NCBI GenBank assembly: GCA_023015825.1
Contig: JALKAW010000003.1
Coordinates: 1-64,000, forward strand
Origin: Flavobacteriaceae bacterium S0862
Lineage (GTDB): Bacteria > Bacteroidota > Bacteroidia > Flavobacteriales > Flavobacteriaceae
Direction: 5' to 3'
DNA length: 64,000 bases
Position numbers and translations under genes: made by a program. Below, piece after piece: positions 44,560-54,534 of the stretch (position 1 is the first letter of the stretch; each line of letters starts with the position of its first letter). Under the pieces are notes generated by a model. It did no database searches and had not been told where the DNA came from. It saw only the letters and a program-made list of their open reading frames with translations.

Positions 44560-46015
44560 TGGTCTGTTCCATGGTTTTAAGTTGAAGCTTATCTAAAAAT
44601 GCTGATGGTACATAATAACCCAATAATAGTATTGATCTCCATTGTTGTTTTGATAATTTCAAAGGATTTTTAAATAACGTTTTAATATTATGAAAAGCCT
44701 GTCTTTTTCTATATTCTTTATGCACATATCTATGTAATTTTTTATAGTATTTAGAATTAAACGACCCTTTAAACATCATCGATAAATCATCAGAATCTGT
44801 CCAATTGGCTTTTAGTTTTAAATCATCTTTTACCTTTTCATAAAATTTGGTCCCAGGAAGGGGATATGAGACAGATATTCCTAGATTATCAGGGAGTAAT
44901 TCTTTAATCATTTGTATAGTTTCCCTAATATCATCTTTGGTCTCTCCCAAATATCCAAACTGAATAAAAAATGCTACACGAATATTTTTTGCCTTAAGCA
45001 AATGTGTTGCTTTATAAATTTGATCTACCGTTGTACCTTTATCCATTGCATCTAAAATAGTTTGGGACCCACTTTCGGCTCCTACCCAAACCTCTTCTAA
45101 TCCACTTGTATACAGTGCATCAATAGTATCGTCTTTTAAAAGCAAATCTACCCTACTTTGGATATAGTAAGTAATTGCAATATCTTGTTTTTTTAATTCC
45201 TTATTAAATTGTTGAACCCAATTTGGTTTTAACCCAAAAATATCATCGCACATCCAAAAACGATTTACATCGTAGGTCTTGGTTATGTGTTTTATATGTT
45301 TTGTAATATATTCTGGAGAATGTGAATTGTATCGATTGCCATAGATTGGTTTTGCGCACCAATTGCACTTAAAAGGACAACCACGAGTTGTAACAAGATT
45401 GAGTGTAAACTTTTTACCTGCAGATTCCCATATATTTCTGTAAGATTCAATGTCTACTAAATCCCATGCAGGAAGAGGCAACTCATCTAAATCCCTCAAT
45501 ACTGCACGCTTATTATTTACAATTGTTTCATCTTTGTTTCTATAGACTATTCCTTGAACAATTGAAACATCCTCCTTTTTTTCAATAGTATCTACTAATT
45601 CTTTAAGAGTTATTTCACCTTCCCCTTGAATTACAAAATCTACTCCAGCATTTAAATATTTTTCATAATGATCTGTAGAGTCCGAACTACAAGCAACAAC
45701 TATGCAATTAATGTGTTTGGCAATTTCAATCATTCTAAAAGCTGCCTCACGCATAGTTGTTAAACACATTTTTGTTAGGTAATTAAAACCATCATCATAC
45801 AAAACAAATATTTTTGGATTGTGCAATTTTAGATAAAACTCTATTCCTAAAGGGGAATCCAAAAGATTAGTATCATATAATCCTACTTTATATCCATTTT
45901 CTCTTAAATAAGAAGCAGCATACAAAGTTCCCAAAGGTGGATATGGCGTTTTGTTTTTCCACTGCTTAAGGTCGAATTTATAGAAGTATGAATGAGAAAA
46001 TACTATATCAAGCAT
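44552..46015 (-). CDS. B12-binding-type radical SAM enzyme (first of three)
   Basis: 487 residues. Cobalamin-binding-like N-terminus (YPPLGTLYAASYLRENGY, ACSSDSTDHYEKYLNAG, FVIQGEGEIT). The radical SAM motif TTRGCPFKCNWC has C213, C217 and C220. Later EEVWVGAESGSQTILDAMDKGT and FFIQFGYLGETKDDIRETI complete the barrel. The C-terminal region is basic. It overlaps the nucleotidyltransferase-like gene by 8 bp and the methyltransferase by 8 bp. Confidence 0.88.
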   Translation of the reverse strand: MLDIVFSHSYFYKFDLKQWKNKTPYPPLGTLYAASYLRENGYKVGLYDTNLLDSPLGIEFYLKLHNPKIFVLYDDGFNYLTKMCLTTMREAAFRMIEIAKHINCIVVACSSDSTDHYEKYLNAGVDFVIQGEGEITLKELVDTIEKKEDVSIVQGIVYRNKDETIVNNKRAVLRDLDELPLPAWDLVDIESYRNIWESAGKKFTLNLVTTRGCPFKCNWCAKPIYGNRYNSHSPEYITKHIKHITKTYDVNRFWMCDDIFGLKPNWVQQFNKELKKQDIAITYYIQSRVDLLLKDDTIDALYTSGLEEVWVGAESGSQTILDAMDKGTTVDQIYKATHLLKAKNIRVAFFIQFGYLGETKDDIRETIQMIKELLPDNLGISVSYPLPGTKFYEKVKDDLKLKANWTDSDDLSMMFKGSFNSKYYKKLHRYVHKEYRKRQAFHNIKTLFKNPLKLSKQQWRSILLLGYYVPSAFLDKLQLKTMEQTNA

Positions 46016-46943
46016 GCTCTAGCGGTAACTCTATGTTATACTTAATTTTCACTTTTTCATAATTTTCATTTAATAAATCAATTACTTTTTTTTGAAAATT
46101 TTGAGGATGATGTTTAGAAATATTTTTGGTAGATTTCATAGCTATGTCAAACTCTTCTTTTTTTAGATGTCCAAATTTAGCTGACCATTTTTTTAATGTT
46201 ATTTTTTGAAAAAGCCTATCTAAAGAACTTCCAATATTATTATTCAATATGAGTTGCATTGACTTTGAACCTAAATTTTTATTTACTTCAATAATAGAAG
46301 AAGTGTTTATAGATTTTTTATTGGGTAGATATGTTTTTACCCAAGTATTTTCTTTTAAAAAAGCGACAAATGTATCCCTTCCGCTTACAGGAATTAGTGT
46401 GACAATTTCAGAAGCTGTAAATCTATTTTTTTCGACTATTTGTAGTTGACTGCTTGTTATAAAGTAATTGACGCAAAAATATTTTTTTGAATTGAGTAAA
46501 AATATCTTTTTATAGAGAATTAGTAATGTACGAGCTACCCACAAACGATTTGGTTTAGTAATAATAAAAAAATCAAAATCTCCATCTTCATCATAATACC
46601 CTTTTGCCAACGCTCCAGATAAAGATACACTTTCTACATAAGGGAACTTTCCAATAAATTTTGCTACTTTTTTAGCTTTAGGTAATATCTCTTTTGCCAT
46701 TGTATTGCCTTTTGTTCGTCTAGTTATAAGCTCAGGGTTATTGGTTATGGAATAATAATCATGGATTTTAAAAATAACCTCTTTTTTTAAAAGCACAGTT
46801 AATTCTTGTTCTAATTCAAAAATAGAAGCGCAATCTGAAAACTCAAAAATTTCCTCTTTTGTAAGTGGATATTTGAATATGGAGAAATATAGAATAGGTT
46901 TTAGGCTTTTCAAATTATTGTGTTTTAATGTGCTTCTAACCAA
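46008..46943 (-). CDS. Nucleotidyltransferase-fold protein
   Basis: 311 residues as drawn from a TTG at 46943, which overlaps the polA stop by 19 bp; a second TTG at 46913 is possible and the start is uncertain. An N-terminal winged-helix-like stretch (FKYPLTKEEIFEFSD) precedes a nucleotidyltransferase core: VSLSGALAKGYYDEDGDFDFFII (about 104-126), with Gly-Ala and the two Asp of DFD placed as in the polymerase-beta superfamily. Such a protein could activate or cap a pathway substrate, or act in regulation. It is the first pathway gene after polA. Confidence 0.65.
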   Translation of the reverse strand: MVRSTLKHNNLKSLKPILYFSIFKYPLTKEEIFEFSDCASIFELEQELTVLLKKEVIFKIHDYYSITNNPELITRRTKGNTMAKEILPKAKKVAKFIGKFPYVESVSLSGALAKGYYDEDGDFDFFIITKPNRLWVARTLLILYKKIFLLNSKKYFCVNYFITSSQLQIVEKNRFTASEIVTLIPVSGRDTFVAFLKENTWVKTYLPNKKSINTSSIIEVNKNLGSKSMQLILNNNIGSSLDRLFQKITLKKWSAKFGHLKKEEFDIAMKSTKNISKHHPQNFQKKVIDLLNENYEKVKIKYNIELPLEHA

Positions 46944-49780
46944 TTATTGCCAATGTCTAAATCAACATCTAGAGGCACTCTTAGTTGATAAGCATTTTCC
47001 ATTTCGGTTTTTACAAGAGATTTGATTGCTTCAAGTTCAGGTTTGTAAACATCAAACACCAATTCATCATGTACTTGTAACAGCATTTTAGTCTTGTAGT
47101 TGCCTTCTTGAAGTTTATCAAAAATACGAATCATGGCAATTTTAATAATATCTGCAGCACTACCTTGTATTGGTGCATTTACCGCATTACGTTCAGCAGC
47201 ACCTCTTACAACGGCATTTCTTGAATTAATATCTTTTAAATAGCGTCGACGTCCTAAAACGGTTTCAACATAACCATTATCGCGAGCAAAATCTACTTGT
47301 TTGCTAATAAATGCTTTCAATTTTGGATAGGTTTCGTAATAAGTATCAATGAGTTCTTTGGCTTCAGTTCTATTTAAATCGGTTTGATTGCTTAAACCAA
47401 AGGCAGACACACCATAAATGATTCCGAAATTTACAGTTTTCGCATTACTACGTTGTTCGCGAGTGACTTCATTTAAAGGCACATTAAATACTTTTGAAGC
47501 TGTTGATGCGTGAATATCTTCTCCATTTTTAAAAGCGTTAATCATGGTTTCTTCTTCACTCAAAGCTGCAATAACACGCAACTCAATTTGCGAATAATCC
47601 GCTGCTAAAAGTGTATAATTTTCATCTCTTGGAACAAATGCTTTACGCACTTGTCTACCACGTTCAGTTCGGATTGGTATATTTTGCAAATTGGGATTGT
47701 TACTACTCAATCTTCCTGTAGCTGCAACGGTTTGCATATAATCGGTATGAACTCTTCCAGTTGTTGGTTCTACTTGTAGTGGTAAGGCATCAACATACGT
47801 GCTCTTTAATTTTGCTAAACCACGATACTCCAAAATGTGTCGTATGATTTCATGGTCTTTAGCCAAATAACTCAGTATATCTTCTGAAGTTGCATACTGT
47901 CCTGTTTTCGTTTTTTTAGGTTTATCTACTAATTTTAGTTTTTCAAAAAGAATGATTCCTAATTGCTTAGGAGATGCTATATTAAATTCTTCGCCAGCAG
48001 CTTTGTAAATGTTAGTTTCTAATGTTGCAATATCGTTATTAAGTGCTTCTGATAGTGAATTTAAGAAGTCTACATCCAAATTAATGCCTTCTAATTCCAT
48101 GGCTGCAAGCACACGAAGCAATGGGATTTCGATTTCATCAAAAAGCTTTTGAGTATTCGCCTCTCCTAGTTCTTTTTCAAAATGTTCTTTTAATTGAAGT
48201 GTAATATCGGCATCTTCAACAGCATATTCTGTTTGCTTATCTAAAGGGACTTCTCTCATTGAGAGTTGGTTTTTTCCTTTTTTACCAATCAATGTGTCTA
48301 TTGAAATAGGTGTATAATTTAAATAGGTTTCTGCTAGTACATCCATGTTATGTCGCATATCTGGATTGATGAGGTAATGTGCCAGCATGGTATCAAACAG
48401 TTTCCCTTTTACATCTATGTTATATTTTGCAAGTACTTTAATATCGTATTTTAAATTCTGACCAATTTTTTCAATTACTTCGTTTTTAAAAAATGGTCGA
48501 AGTTGTTCAATATGTTCTTGTGCTTCATCGCGATTTTCAGGAAAAGGCATATAAAACCCTTTACCAACTTCCCATGAAAAAGCAATACCAACCAACTCAG
48601 CAGTTATTGGGTTTATTCCAGTGGTTTCAGTGTCAAAACATACGGACTTTTGCTGCATTAAATTTTTGATAAACAATTTTGTAGCCATTCCAGGAGCAAC
48701 ACTTTGGTAAAAATGCGAGGTGGTTTCCGATGTTTTTCTGGTATACTCTGATGTAGATTCGGTTTTAGAAGAAGTTTCTTCAGCTCCACCAAATAATGAA
48801 AATTGTCCAGCTCCTGCGGCAACTTTTTCTTTTGGAGTAGCTTTTATACCTTCTTTATTTGATAATTTCGTTGTTTCAGTTGAAGGAGTATCAGCACCTT
48901 CTGAAAAGGTTTTTAAGAAATTATCTGTTAATCGTCTGAATTCTAAATCCTGAAAAATCTCTTTTACTTTATCAATGTCTGGATGGTCCAGCTCAAAATC
49001 TTTAGCATCAAAGGTCACTGGAACATCAAGCATAATACGAGCCAGCTCCTTTGATAGCGTGCCTAATTCTTTAGCAGCTTCCACTTTTTCTTTCATTTTG
49101 CCCTTAAGCTCATGGGTATTTGCTAATAAACCTTCCATGCTTCCATAAGCAGCTATGAATTTTTTAGCTGTTTTCTCACCAACTCCAGGAAGTCCAGGTA
49201 TGTTATCAGATGAATCTCCCATCATACCTAAGAAGTCAATGACTTGTTCAGGGCGTTCTACTTCAAATTTCTTTTGTACTTCTGGAATTCCCCAAGTCTC
49301 ATAACCACCACCAAAAACAGGCTTGTACATGAAAATATTATCAGATACTAATTGCGCAAAATCCTTATCTGGTGTTACCATGTAAGTTTTATAACCTTCT
49401 TTCTCGGCTTGCTTAGAGAGGGTGCCAATAACATCATCTGCCTCAAAACCTTCTTTAACCATAATAGGAATATGCATGGCTTTTAAAATGTCCTGAATAT
49501 AAGGGACAGCAATTTTAATGGCTTCAGGTGTTTCATCCCTGTTGGCCTTATAGGCTTCAAACATTTCAACGCGATCTACACTTCCACCTTTGTCAAAACA
49601 AACTGCTAAATGGTCTGGTCGTTCACGTTTAATAACATCTAGAAGGGAGTTCATAAAACCCATAATAGCTGAAGTGTCAACACCTTTTGAGTTAATTCTT
49701 GGGTTCTTTATAAAGGCATAATAACCTCGAAAAATTAAAGCATAAGCATCGACTAAAAAGAGACGTTTTTGTTCTGACAT
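46925..49780 (-). CDS. polA: DNA polymerase I
   Basis: 951 residues. The 5'-3' exonuclease is at about 1-290 (SSDNIPGLPGVGEKTA helix-hairpin). A Ser/Thr/Glu-rich linker spans 295-365. The 3'-5' exonuclease starts CFDTETTG (Asp383, Glu385), so proof-reading residues are kept. The polymerase has motif A LLAADYSQIELR (Asp728) and motif C VHDEL (Asp905, Glu906). It does gap filling and Okazaki fragment processing. It is the first gene of the minus-strand run that leads into the biosynthetic cluster, and the next frame starts before its stop. Confidence 0.97.
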   Translation of the reverse strand: MSEQKRLFLVDAYALIFRGYYAFIKNPRINSKGVDTSAIMGFMNSLLDVIKRERPDHLAVCFDKGGSVDRVEMFEAYKANRDETPEAIKIAVPYIQDILKAMHIPIMVKEGFEADDVIGTLSKQAEKEGYKTYMVTPDKDFAQLVSDNIFMYKPVFGGGYETWGIPEVQKKFEVERPEQVIDFLGMMGDSSDNIPGLPGVGEKTAKKFIAAYGSMEGLLANTHELKGKMKEKVEAAKELGTLSKELARIMLDVPVTFDAKDFELDHPDIDKVKEIFQDLEFRRLTDNFLKTFSEGADTPSTETTKLSNKEGIKATPKEKVAAGAGQFSLFGGAEETSSKTESTSEYTRKTSETTSHFYQSVAPGMATKLFIKNLMQQKSVCFDTETTGINPITAELVGIAFSWEVGKGFYMPFPENRDEAQEHIEQLRPFFKNEVIEKIGQNLKYDIKVLAKYNIDVKGKLFDTMLAHYLINPDMRHNMDVLAETYLNYTPISIDTLIGKKGKNQLSMREVPLDKQTEYAVEDADITLQLKEHFEKELGEANTQKLFDEIEIPLLRVLAAMELEGINLDVDFLNSLSEALNNDIATLETNIYKAAGEEFNIASPKQLGIILFEKLKLVDKPKKTKTGQYATSEDILSYLAKDHEIIRHILEYRGLAKLKSTYVDALPLQVEPTTGRVHTDYMQTVAATGRLSSNNPNLQNIPIRTERGRQVRKAFVPRDENYTLLAADYSQIELRVIAALSEEETMINAFKNGEDIHASTASKVFNVPLNEVTREQRSNAKTVNFGIIYGVSAFGLSNQTDLNRTEAKELIDTYYETYPKLKAFISKQVDFARDNGYVETVLGRRRYLKDINSRNAVVRGAAERNAVNAPIQGSAADIIKIAMIRIFDKLQEGNYKTKMLLQVHDELVFDVYKPELEAIKSLVKTEMENAYQLRVPLDVDLDIGNNWLEAH

Positions 49781-49879
49781 TGAATTTGTATTTTGAAGAT
49801 TATAAAACTACAAAAACTTATGCTTTCATGAATGTTATTTGGATTGCAATTTGTAATTTTCGACACTAAATAATTTTAA

Positions 49880-50812
49880 ATGAATAACTTCTCAATTGCC
49901 ATTCATGGAGGTGCTGGAACTTTGGTCAAAGGATTAATGACTCATGAGTTGGAAGCTGAATATAAATTAGCCTTAAAAAACGCAAGAGATAAAGGGTATG
50001 AGGTTCTTGAAAAAGGAGGTTCAGCATTAGATGCAGTTGAGGTTGCCGTGAAACTTCTAGAAGACACACCTTTATTTAACGCTGGAAAAGGAAGTGTGTT
50101 TACTAACGAAGGCACACATGAAATGGATGCTTCTATTATGGAAGGAAAAACGCTGGAAGCTGGTGCAGTGAGTTTGATTACAGGGATTAAAAACCCAGTA
50201 TCCTTAGCAAGAGATGTCATGGAAAAAAGTTACCATGTATTCTTAGCTGGTGAAGGAGCTATGAAATTTGCAGATGGTTTGGGTTATAAAATTGTATCAC
50301 CTGAATATTTTTATGATGAGGTTAGGTACAAACAATGGCAAGGAATAAAGGATAGCGATAATTTTCAATTAGATCATAGTGTAAAAAAAGACGGTAAATT
50401 TGGAACCGTAGGAGCTGTTGCTTGTGACCAGAATGGAAATATTGCAGCTGCCACATCTACTGGAGGTATGACCAATAAAAAATGGGGGCGTGTAGGTGAT
50501 TCTCCAATGGTTGGTGCAGGCGTTTATGCAAATAATAAAACATGCGCTGTAAGTTGTACAGGAAGTGGTGAGTTTTTTATTCGAGGTGTTGTAGCTTACG
50601 ATGTATCTTGTTTAATGGAACATAAAGGGATGTCACTTGAAGATGCAGCCAATGAAGTGATTCAAAAACGAGTCTTAGAAATTAATGGTGATGGTGGTTT
50701 AATCGCTGTGGATGTCCAAGGAAATATTGCCATGCCATTTAATACGGAAGGTATGTATCGCGCTTTTAAAACTTCAAAAGGAGACAAGGGAATTTCTATT
50801 TACAAAAGCTAA
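49880..50812 (+). CDS. Isoaspartyl peptidase / plant-type L-asparaginase
   Basis: 310 residues. Ntn-hydrolase: the nucleophile Thr is in GTVGAVA (Thr176), freed by self-cleavage, and ATSTGGMTNKKWGRVGDSPMVGAGVY supplies the substrate site. The N-terminal subunit has GGSALDAVEVAV and MDASIMEG. No signal peptide, so it is cytoplasmic. It cleaves beta-Asp dipeptides, the product of cyanophycinase. It lies convergent with the cyanophycinase gene, overlapping it by 4 bp, and next to a cyanophycin synthetase gene. Confidence 0.93.
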   Translation: MNNFSIAIHGGAGTLVKGLMTHELEAEYKLALKNARDKGYEVLEKGGSALDAVEVAVKLLEDTPLFNAGKGSVFTNEGTHEMDASIMEGKTLEAGAVSLITGIKNPVSLARDVMEKSYHVFLAGEGAMKFADGLGYKIVSPEYFYDEVRYKQWQGIKDSDNFQLDHSVKKDGKFGTVGAVACDQNGNIAAATSTGGMTNKKWGRVGDSPMVGAGVYANNKTCAVSCTGSGEFFIRGVVAYDVSCLMEHKGMSLEDAANEVIQKRVLEINGDGGLIAVDVQGNIAMPFNTEGMYRAFKTSKGDKGISIYKS

Positions 50813-51672
50813 ATAAAAGGAGCATCAATAGCTAAAACAGTTACTTTTCGATTTTTTATATCATACATATCACTGTTTGATAATACATGGACAGTCATAT
50901 TAGCCATGGTCATTGGCGTTCCTTTTTCAAGTAGCTTTTCGTTATTATGTGTAAGCGTACTACCATCAAAAATAATTGCCATTCCTGATCCAATTACTGT
51001 ACAGTCATTCCCATTTTTTATTATCATACCTGTGTCTTCCGCAAGTCCAATACCTAATAGATTAGGAAATGATGCAACAGCTTCTGACACACGACCAAAA
51101 CGACCTCGCTTAATGAAGTGTGTATCAATCATTAATTCAGGAATTAAACCTAAGCCATGATACATGGTAACAGCTCCTTTAATAAAAGCGTCTCTTGGGC
51201 TACCTCCAGCAATCATCTCATTTGTCATAGCCATAGCACCAGCACTCGTACCAGCAACCACAAAACCTTCTTCATTTTTATAACGATCAAGAAGAATTTT
51301 ATGGATGTTCGTATCTCCAATTCTCTTCGTGATTTTTGATTGGTCACCACCAGAAAACATGATGCAGTTGGCAGATTTAATCAACTCAATTGAAGCTGCC
51401 TTTTCAGAGTCTTTTTTACTTCTTATATCAAGGATATGTACATTTTTACAACCTAAAGTTGTAAAAGCCTCAAGGTAGTTTTCGCCCACTTCAACAGGAA
51501 TACTCGATGCTGTCGGAATTACAACTATTTTGGCATCAATGCCTCCTGCTTCTTTCACAACGTGAAAAAGGATGCCTTCTTCAATAAATTCAAGGGTGTG
51601 TTTTTCATCGGTTTCAAACCCTTTATCTTCATTTCCGCCTATTGGGATTAGCGTACCTTTTATCTTTTGCAT
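50809..51672 (-). CDS. cphB: Cyanophycinase
   Basis: 287 residues. Peptidase family S51: the catalytic Ser143 is in GTSAGAMAMTNEM, and IPIGGNEDKG at the start and MFSGGDQSKITKR (about 105-117) are family motifs. No signal peptide, so it acts inside the cell. It cuts cyanophycin to beta-Asp-Arg dipeptides, which the neighbouring isoaspartyl peptidase would split. It is divergent from cphA, about 100 bp away. Confidence 0.93.
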   Translation of the reverse strand: MQKIKGTLIPIGGNEDKGFETDEKHTLEFIEEGILFHVVKEAGGIDAKIVVIPTASSIPVEVGENYLEAFTTLGCKNVHILDIRSKKDSEKAASIELIKSANCIMFSGGDQSKITKRIGDTNIHKILLDRYKNEEGFVVAGTSAGAMAMTNEMIAGGSPRDAFIKGAVTMYHGLGLIPELMIDTHFIKRGRFGRVSEAVASFPNLLGIGLAEDTGMIIKNGNDCTVIGSGMAIIFDGSTLTHNNEKLLEKGTPMTMANMTVHVLSNSDMYDIKNRKVTVLAIDAPFI

Positions 51673-51776
51673 AAAATCAATCTAAAAATTACTGGGCAAA
51701 AATAAGGTAATTTTTTTATTGAAAATTGTCTATATTTATAATCTTTCACTTTAATAAACCTAAAAACCAACAAAAC

Positions 51777-54419
51777 ATGAAGATAAGAGAAATCAATGCT
51801 ATGAGAGGGCCAAACTACTGGTCGGTAAGACGCCATAAACTAATTGTGATGGTTTTGGATCTTGAGGAGATGGAAGAGCTCCCATCCAATAAAGTGGATG
51901 GGTTTTATAATAGGCTAAAAGCAATGTTCCCAGGTATGTACGAACATCGTTGTTCTGTGGGTGAACCTGGAGGCTTTTTTCAACGCGTTGAAGAGGGTAC
52001 TTGGATGGGACACATTATAGAACATATTGCTCTTGAAATTCAAACTCTTGCTGGAATGGATGTTGGGTTTGGTAGAACTCGTGGTTATGGCGAAGAGGGA
52101 GTGTATAGTGTGGTATTTGCCTATATGGAGGAATCTGTGGGTCGTTATGCAGCAAAAGCATCAGTTAGAATTTGTGAAGCTTTAATTTCTGGTGAAGATT
52201 ATGATTTATCTGAAGACATACAAGAGATGCGCGAATTACGTGAGGCAGATCGCTTAGGACCAAGTACTGGATCTATTGTCGAAGAAGCCGCTAGTAGAGG
52301 GATTCCTTGGATTAGATTAAATAAATACTCGTTATGTCAACTAGGGTATGGTGCTAATCAAAAACGTATTCAAGCAACAGTAACCAGTGAAACTAGTAGC
52401 ATTGGAGTAGAATTGGCTTGTGACAAAGAAGATACTAAGTACTTGTTAGAACAAGCTGAAGTAGAAGTTCCTCGTGGTGATATTATTCGTCGTGAACGCA
52501 GCTTAAAAGAAGCTTGTCGTTATGTAGGTTTTCCTTTGGTTATTAAACCAATTGATGGGAACCATGGTAGAGGTATCACAGTGGATATTCAGAATTATGA
52601 CGATGCACTTCAAGCATTTCATCATGCGAAAGAAAGTTCAAAAAGCGGAGCTATCATAGTTGAAAAGTTTATAGAAGGTGAGGATTATAGATTATTAGTC
52701 ATTAATAACAAGTTAGTAGCTGCAGCTATACGCACGCCAGCACATGTAATAGGTGATGGAAAATCTACTGTTCAGGAATTAATTGATGAGGTAAATAAAG
52801 ATCCTCGTCGAGGTTATGGTCATGAAAATGTGCTAACACAAATTACTGTTAACGAACTAACAAAAACAATTATAAAAGATGCAGGATATACACTCGATTC
52901 TATTATAGGTGAAGGTGAAAAATTGATTTTAAAAGATACTGCAAACTTAAGTACAGGAGGGACAGCCGAAGACGTTACCGATATTGTACATCCTGCTAAT
53001 GTAAGTATGGCAGAACGCATTTCAAAGATTATAGATTTGGATATTTGTGGCATTGATATTATGACTACAGATATTTCTAAACCATTGTCCGAAACTGGAG
53101 GTGCTGTACTTGAGGTAAATGCAGGACCTGGATTTAGAATGCATTTAGCACCAACAACAGGATTGCCACGTAATGTTGCTGCTCCAGTAATTGATAAATT
53201 ATTTCCACAGAAAGGAGATACAGGTCGTATCCCTATTATAGCTATAACTGGAACCAACGGAAAAACAACAACATCTAGGTTAATAGCTCATATTGCAAAA
53301 ATGAAAGGTTATAGAGTAGGCTACACTACTAGTGATGGGGTCTATATTCAAAATAGACTACTTATGACAGGTGATTGTACTGGTCCAGCAAGCGCAGAAT
53401 TTGTACTAAAAGACCCAACAGTAAACTTTGCGGTTTTGGAGTGCGCACGAGGTGGTTTATTGAGAGCTGGTTTAGGTTTTAAAAAATGTGACGTAGCTGT
53501 AGTAACAAATGTAGCAGCAGACCATTTAGGTTTAAAAGGAATTCATACAGTTGACCAATTGGCTAAGGTAAAAGGTGTGGTGCCAGAAACAGTATTACCA
53601 GATGGCTATGCTATTTTAAACGCTGATGATGACCTAGTATATGATATGAGGCGAACTGTTGATTGTAACGTTGCTCTGTTTTCAATGGATGAAAACAATC
53701 CTAGAATTAAAGCTTTACAACGTTTAAACGGTATTACAGCAATATATGAGAATGGTTATGTTACTATTTGTAGAGGCGAATGGAAAATGCGATTAATGAA
53801 AGCTGAGAATATCCCGTTGACATACGGAGGGAAGGCCAAATTCATGATTCAAAATGTATTGGCAGCTGTGCTCGCTGCGCATGTTCAAGGCATTAGTATA
53901 GAAGATATGAAAGCTGCTTTAGAAACCTTTATACCATCTGCTACGCAAACTCCTGGAAGACTTAATTTATTTGAGTTTAATAATTTCACTATTTTATTAG
54001 ATTATGCTCATAACCCTGCTGGAATGCGTGCGTTACAAAAATTCACTAATGAATTGGAAGCAACTGTAAAGGTTGGGATTATTGCTGGCATTGGAGACAG
54101 ACGTATTGAAGACAATAATGAAATGGGAGCTATTGCAGCCGAAATGTTTGACGAAATTATTATTCGTCAAGATAAACGCCTACGCGGAAAAACTGAAGAA
54201 GAACTTATCAAAATGTTGAATGATGGTATTAAAAAGAAAGATCCTAATAAGAAGACTACTATTATTCCATCTGAAAAAGAGGCTATTAAATTTGCGGTTA
54301 AAAATGCAGTGAAAGGATCACTTATTATTATGTGCAGTGATGTGATTCCAGATGCTTTAGATTTGGTAAAACATTTTAAAGAGCGAGAAGCCAAAGGCGA
54401 ATTAAACTATGCTGACTAA
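51777..54419 (+). CDS. cphA: Cyanophycin synthetase
   Basis: 880 residues from the ATG at 51777 (MKIREINAMRGPNYWS, the family start); an ATG 17 codons earlier would add an unlikely extension. An N-terminal domain and an ATP-grasp domain (PLVIKPIDGNHGRGITVDI, about 240-260) add Asp to the backbone. A Mur-ligase-like domain with P-loop GTNGKTTTSR (492-501) adds Arg side chains. Later DYAHNPAGMRALQKF and GDRRIEDNNEMG complete the Mur fold. All three catalytic centres look intact. The enzyme makes the nitrogen store multi-L-arginyl-poly-L-aspartate. Confidence 0.95.
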   Translation: MKIREINAMRGPNYWSVRRHKLIVMVLDLEEMEELPSNKVDGFYNRLKAMFPGMYEHRCSVGEPGGFFQRVEEGTWMGHIIEHIALEIQTLAGMDVGFGRTRGYGEEGVYSVVFAYMEESVGRYAAKASVRICEALISGEDYDLSEDIQEMRELREADRLGPSTGSIVEEAASRGIPWIRLNKYSLCQLGYGANQKRIQATVTSETSSIGVELACDKEDTKYLLEQAEVEVPRGDIIRRERSLKEACRYVGFPLVIKPIDGNHGRGITVDIQNYDDALQAFHHAKESSKSGAIIVEKFIEGEDYRLLVINNKLVAAAIRTPAHVIGDGKSTVQELIDEVNKDPRRGYGHENVLTQITVNELTKTIIKDAGYTLDSIIGEGEKLILKDTANLSTGGTAEDVTDIVHPANVSMAERISKIIDLDICGIDIMTTDISKPLSETGGAVLEVNAGPGFRMHLAPTTGLPRNVAAPVIDKLFPQKGDTGRIPIIAITGTNGKTTTSRLIAHIAKMKGYRVGYTTSDGVYIQNRLLMTGDCTGPASAEFVLKDPTVNFAVLECARGGLLRAGLGFKKCDVAVVTNVAADHLGLKGIHTVDQLAKVKGVVPETVLPDGYAILNADDDLVYDMRRTVDCNVALFSMDENNPRIKALQRLNGITAIYENGYVTICRGEWKMRLMKAENIPLTYGGKAKFMIQNVLAAVLAAHVQGISIEDMKAALETFIPSATQTPGRLNLFEFNNFTILLDYAHNPAGMRALQKFTNELEATVKVGIIAGIGDRRIEDNNEMGAIAAEMFDEIIIRQDKRLRGKTEEELIKMLNDGIKKKDPNKKTTIIPSEKEAIKFAVKNAVKGSLIIMCSDVIPDALDLVKHFKEREAKGELNYAD

Positions 54420-54456
54420 GTATAGAAATAAATTTGTTTAACAGTATTAAATAAAA

Positions 54457-54484
54457 AAACCATTGAAGCTCGCTTCAATGGTTT
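54457..54484. terminator. Bidirectional terminator between cphA and the helical lipoprotein gene
   Basis: A 13-bp perfect inverted repeat AAACCATTGAAGC/GCTTCAATGGTTT with a 2-base loop. A T-rich run follows on the plus strand (54487-54492), and the minus strand has a stronger run from the A tract at 54453-54459. It serves both convergent genes. Confidence 0.85.
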
Positions 54485-54534
54485 AATTTTTTATCGCCAA
54501 CTATTTTGGTTGACTCACAAACTTAAAATAAGTT

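Noticed and set aside
52820-53257. 145-codon frame opposite cphA
   Set aside because: It is a shadow of the synthetase coding sequence with no start context or family.
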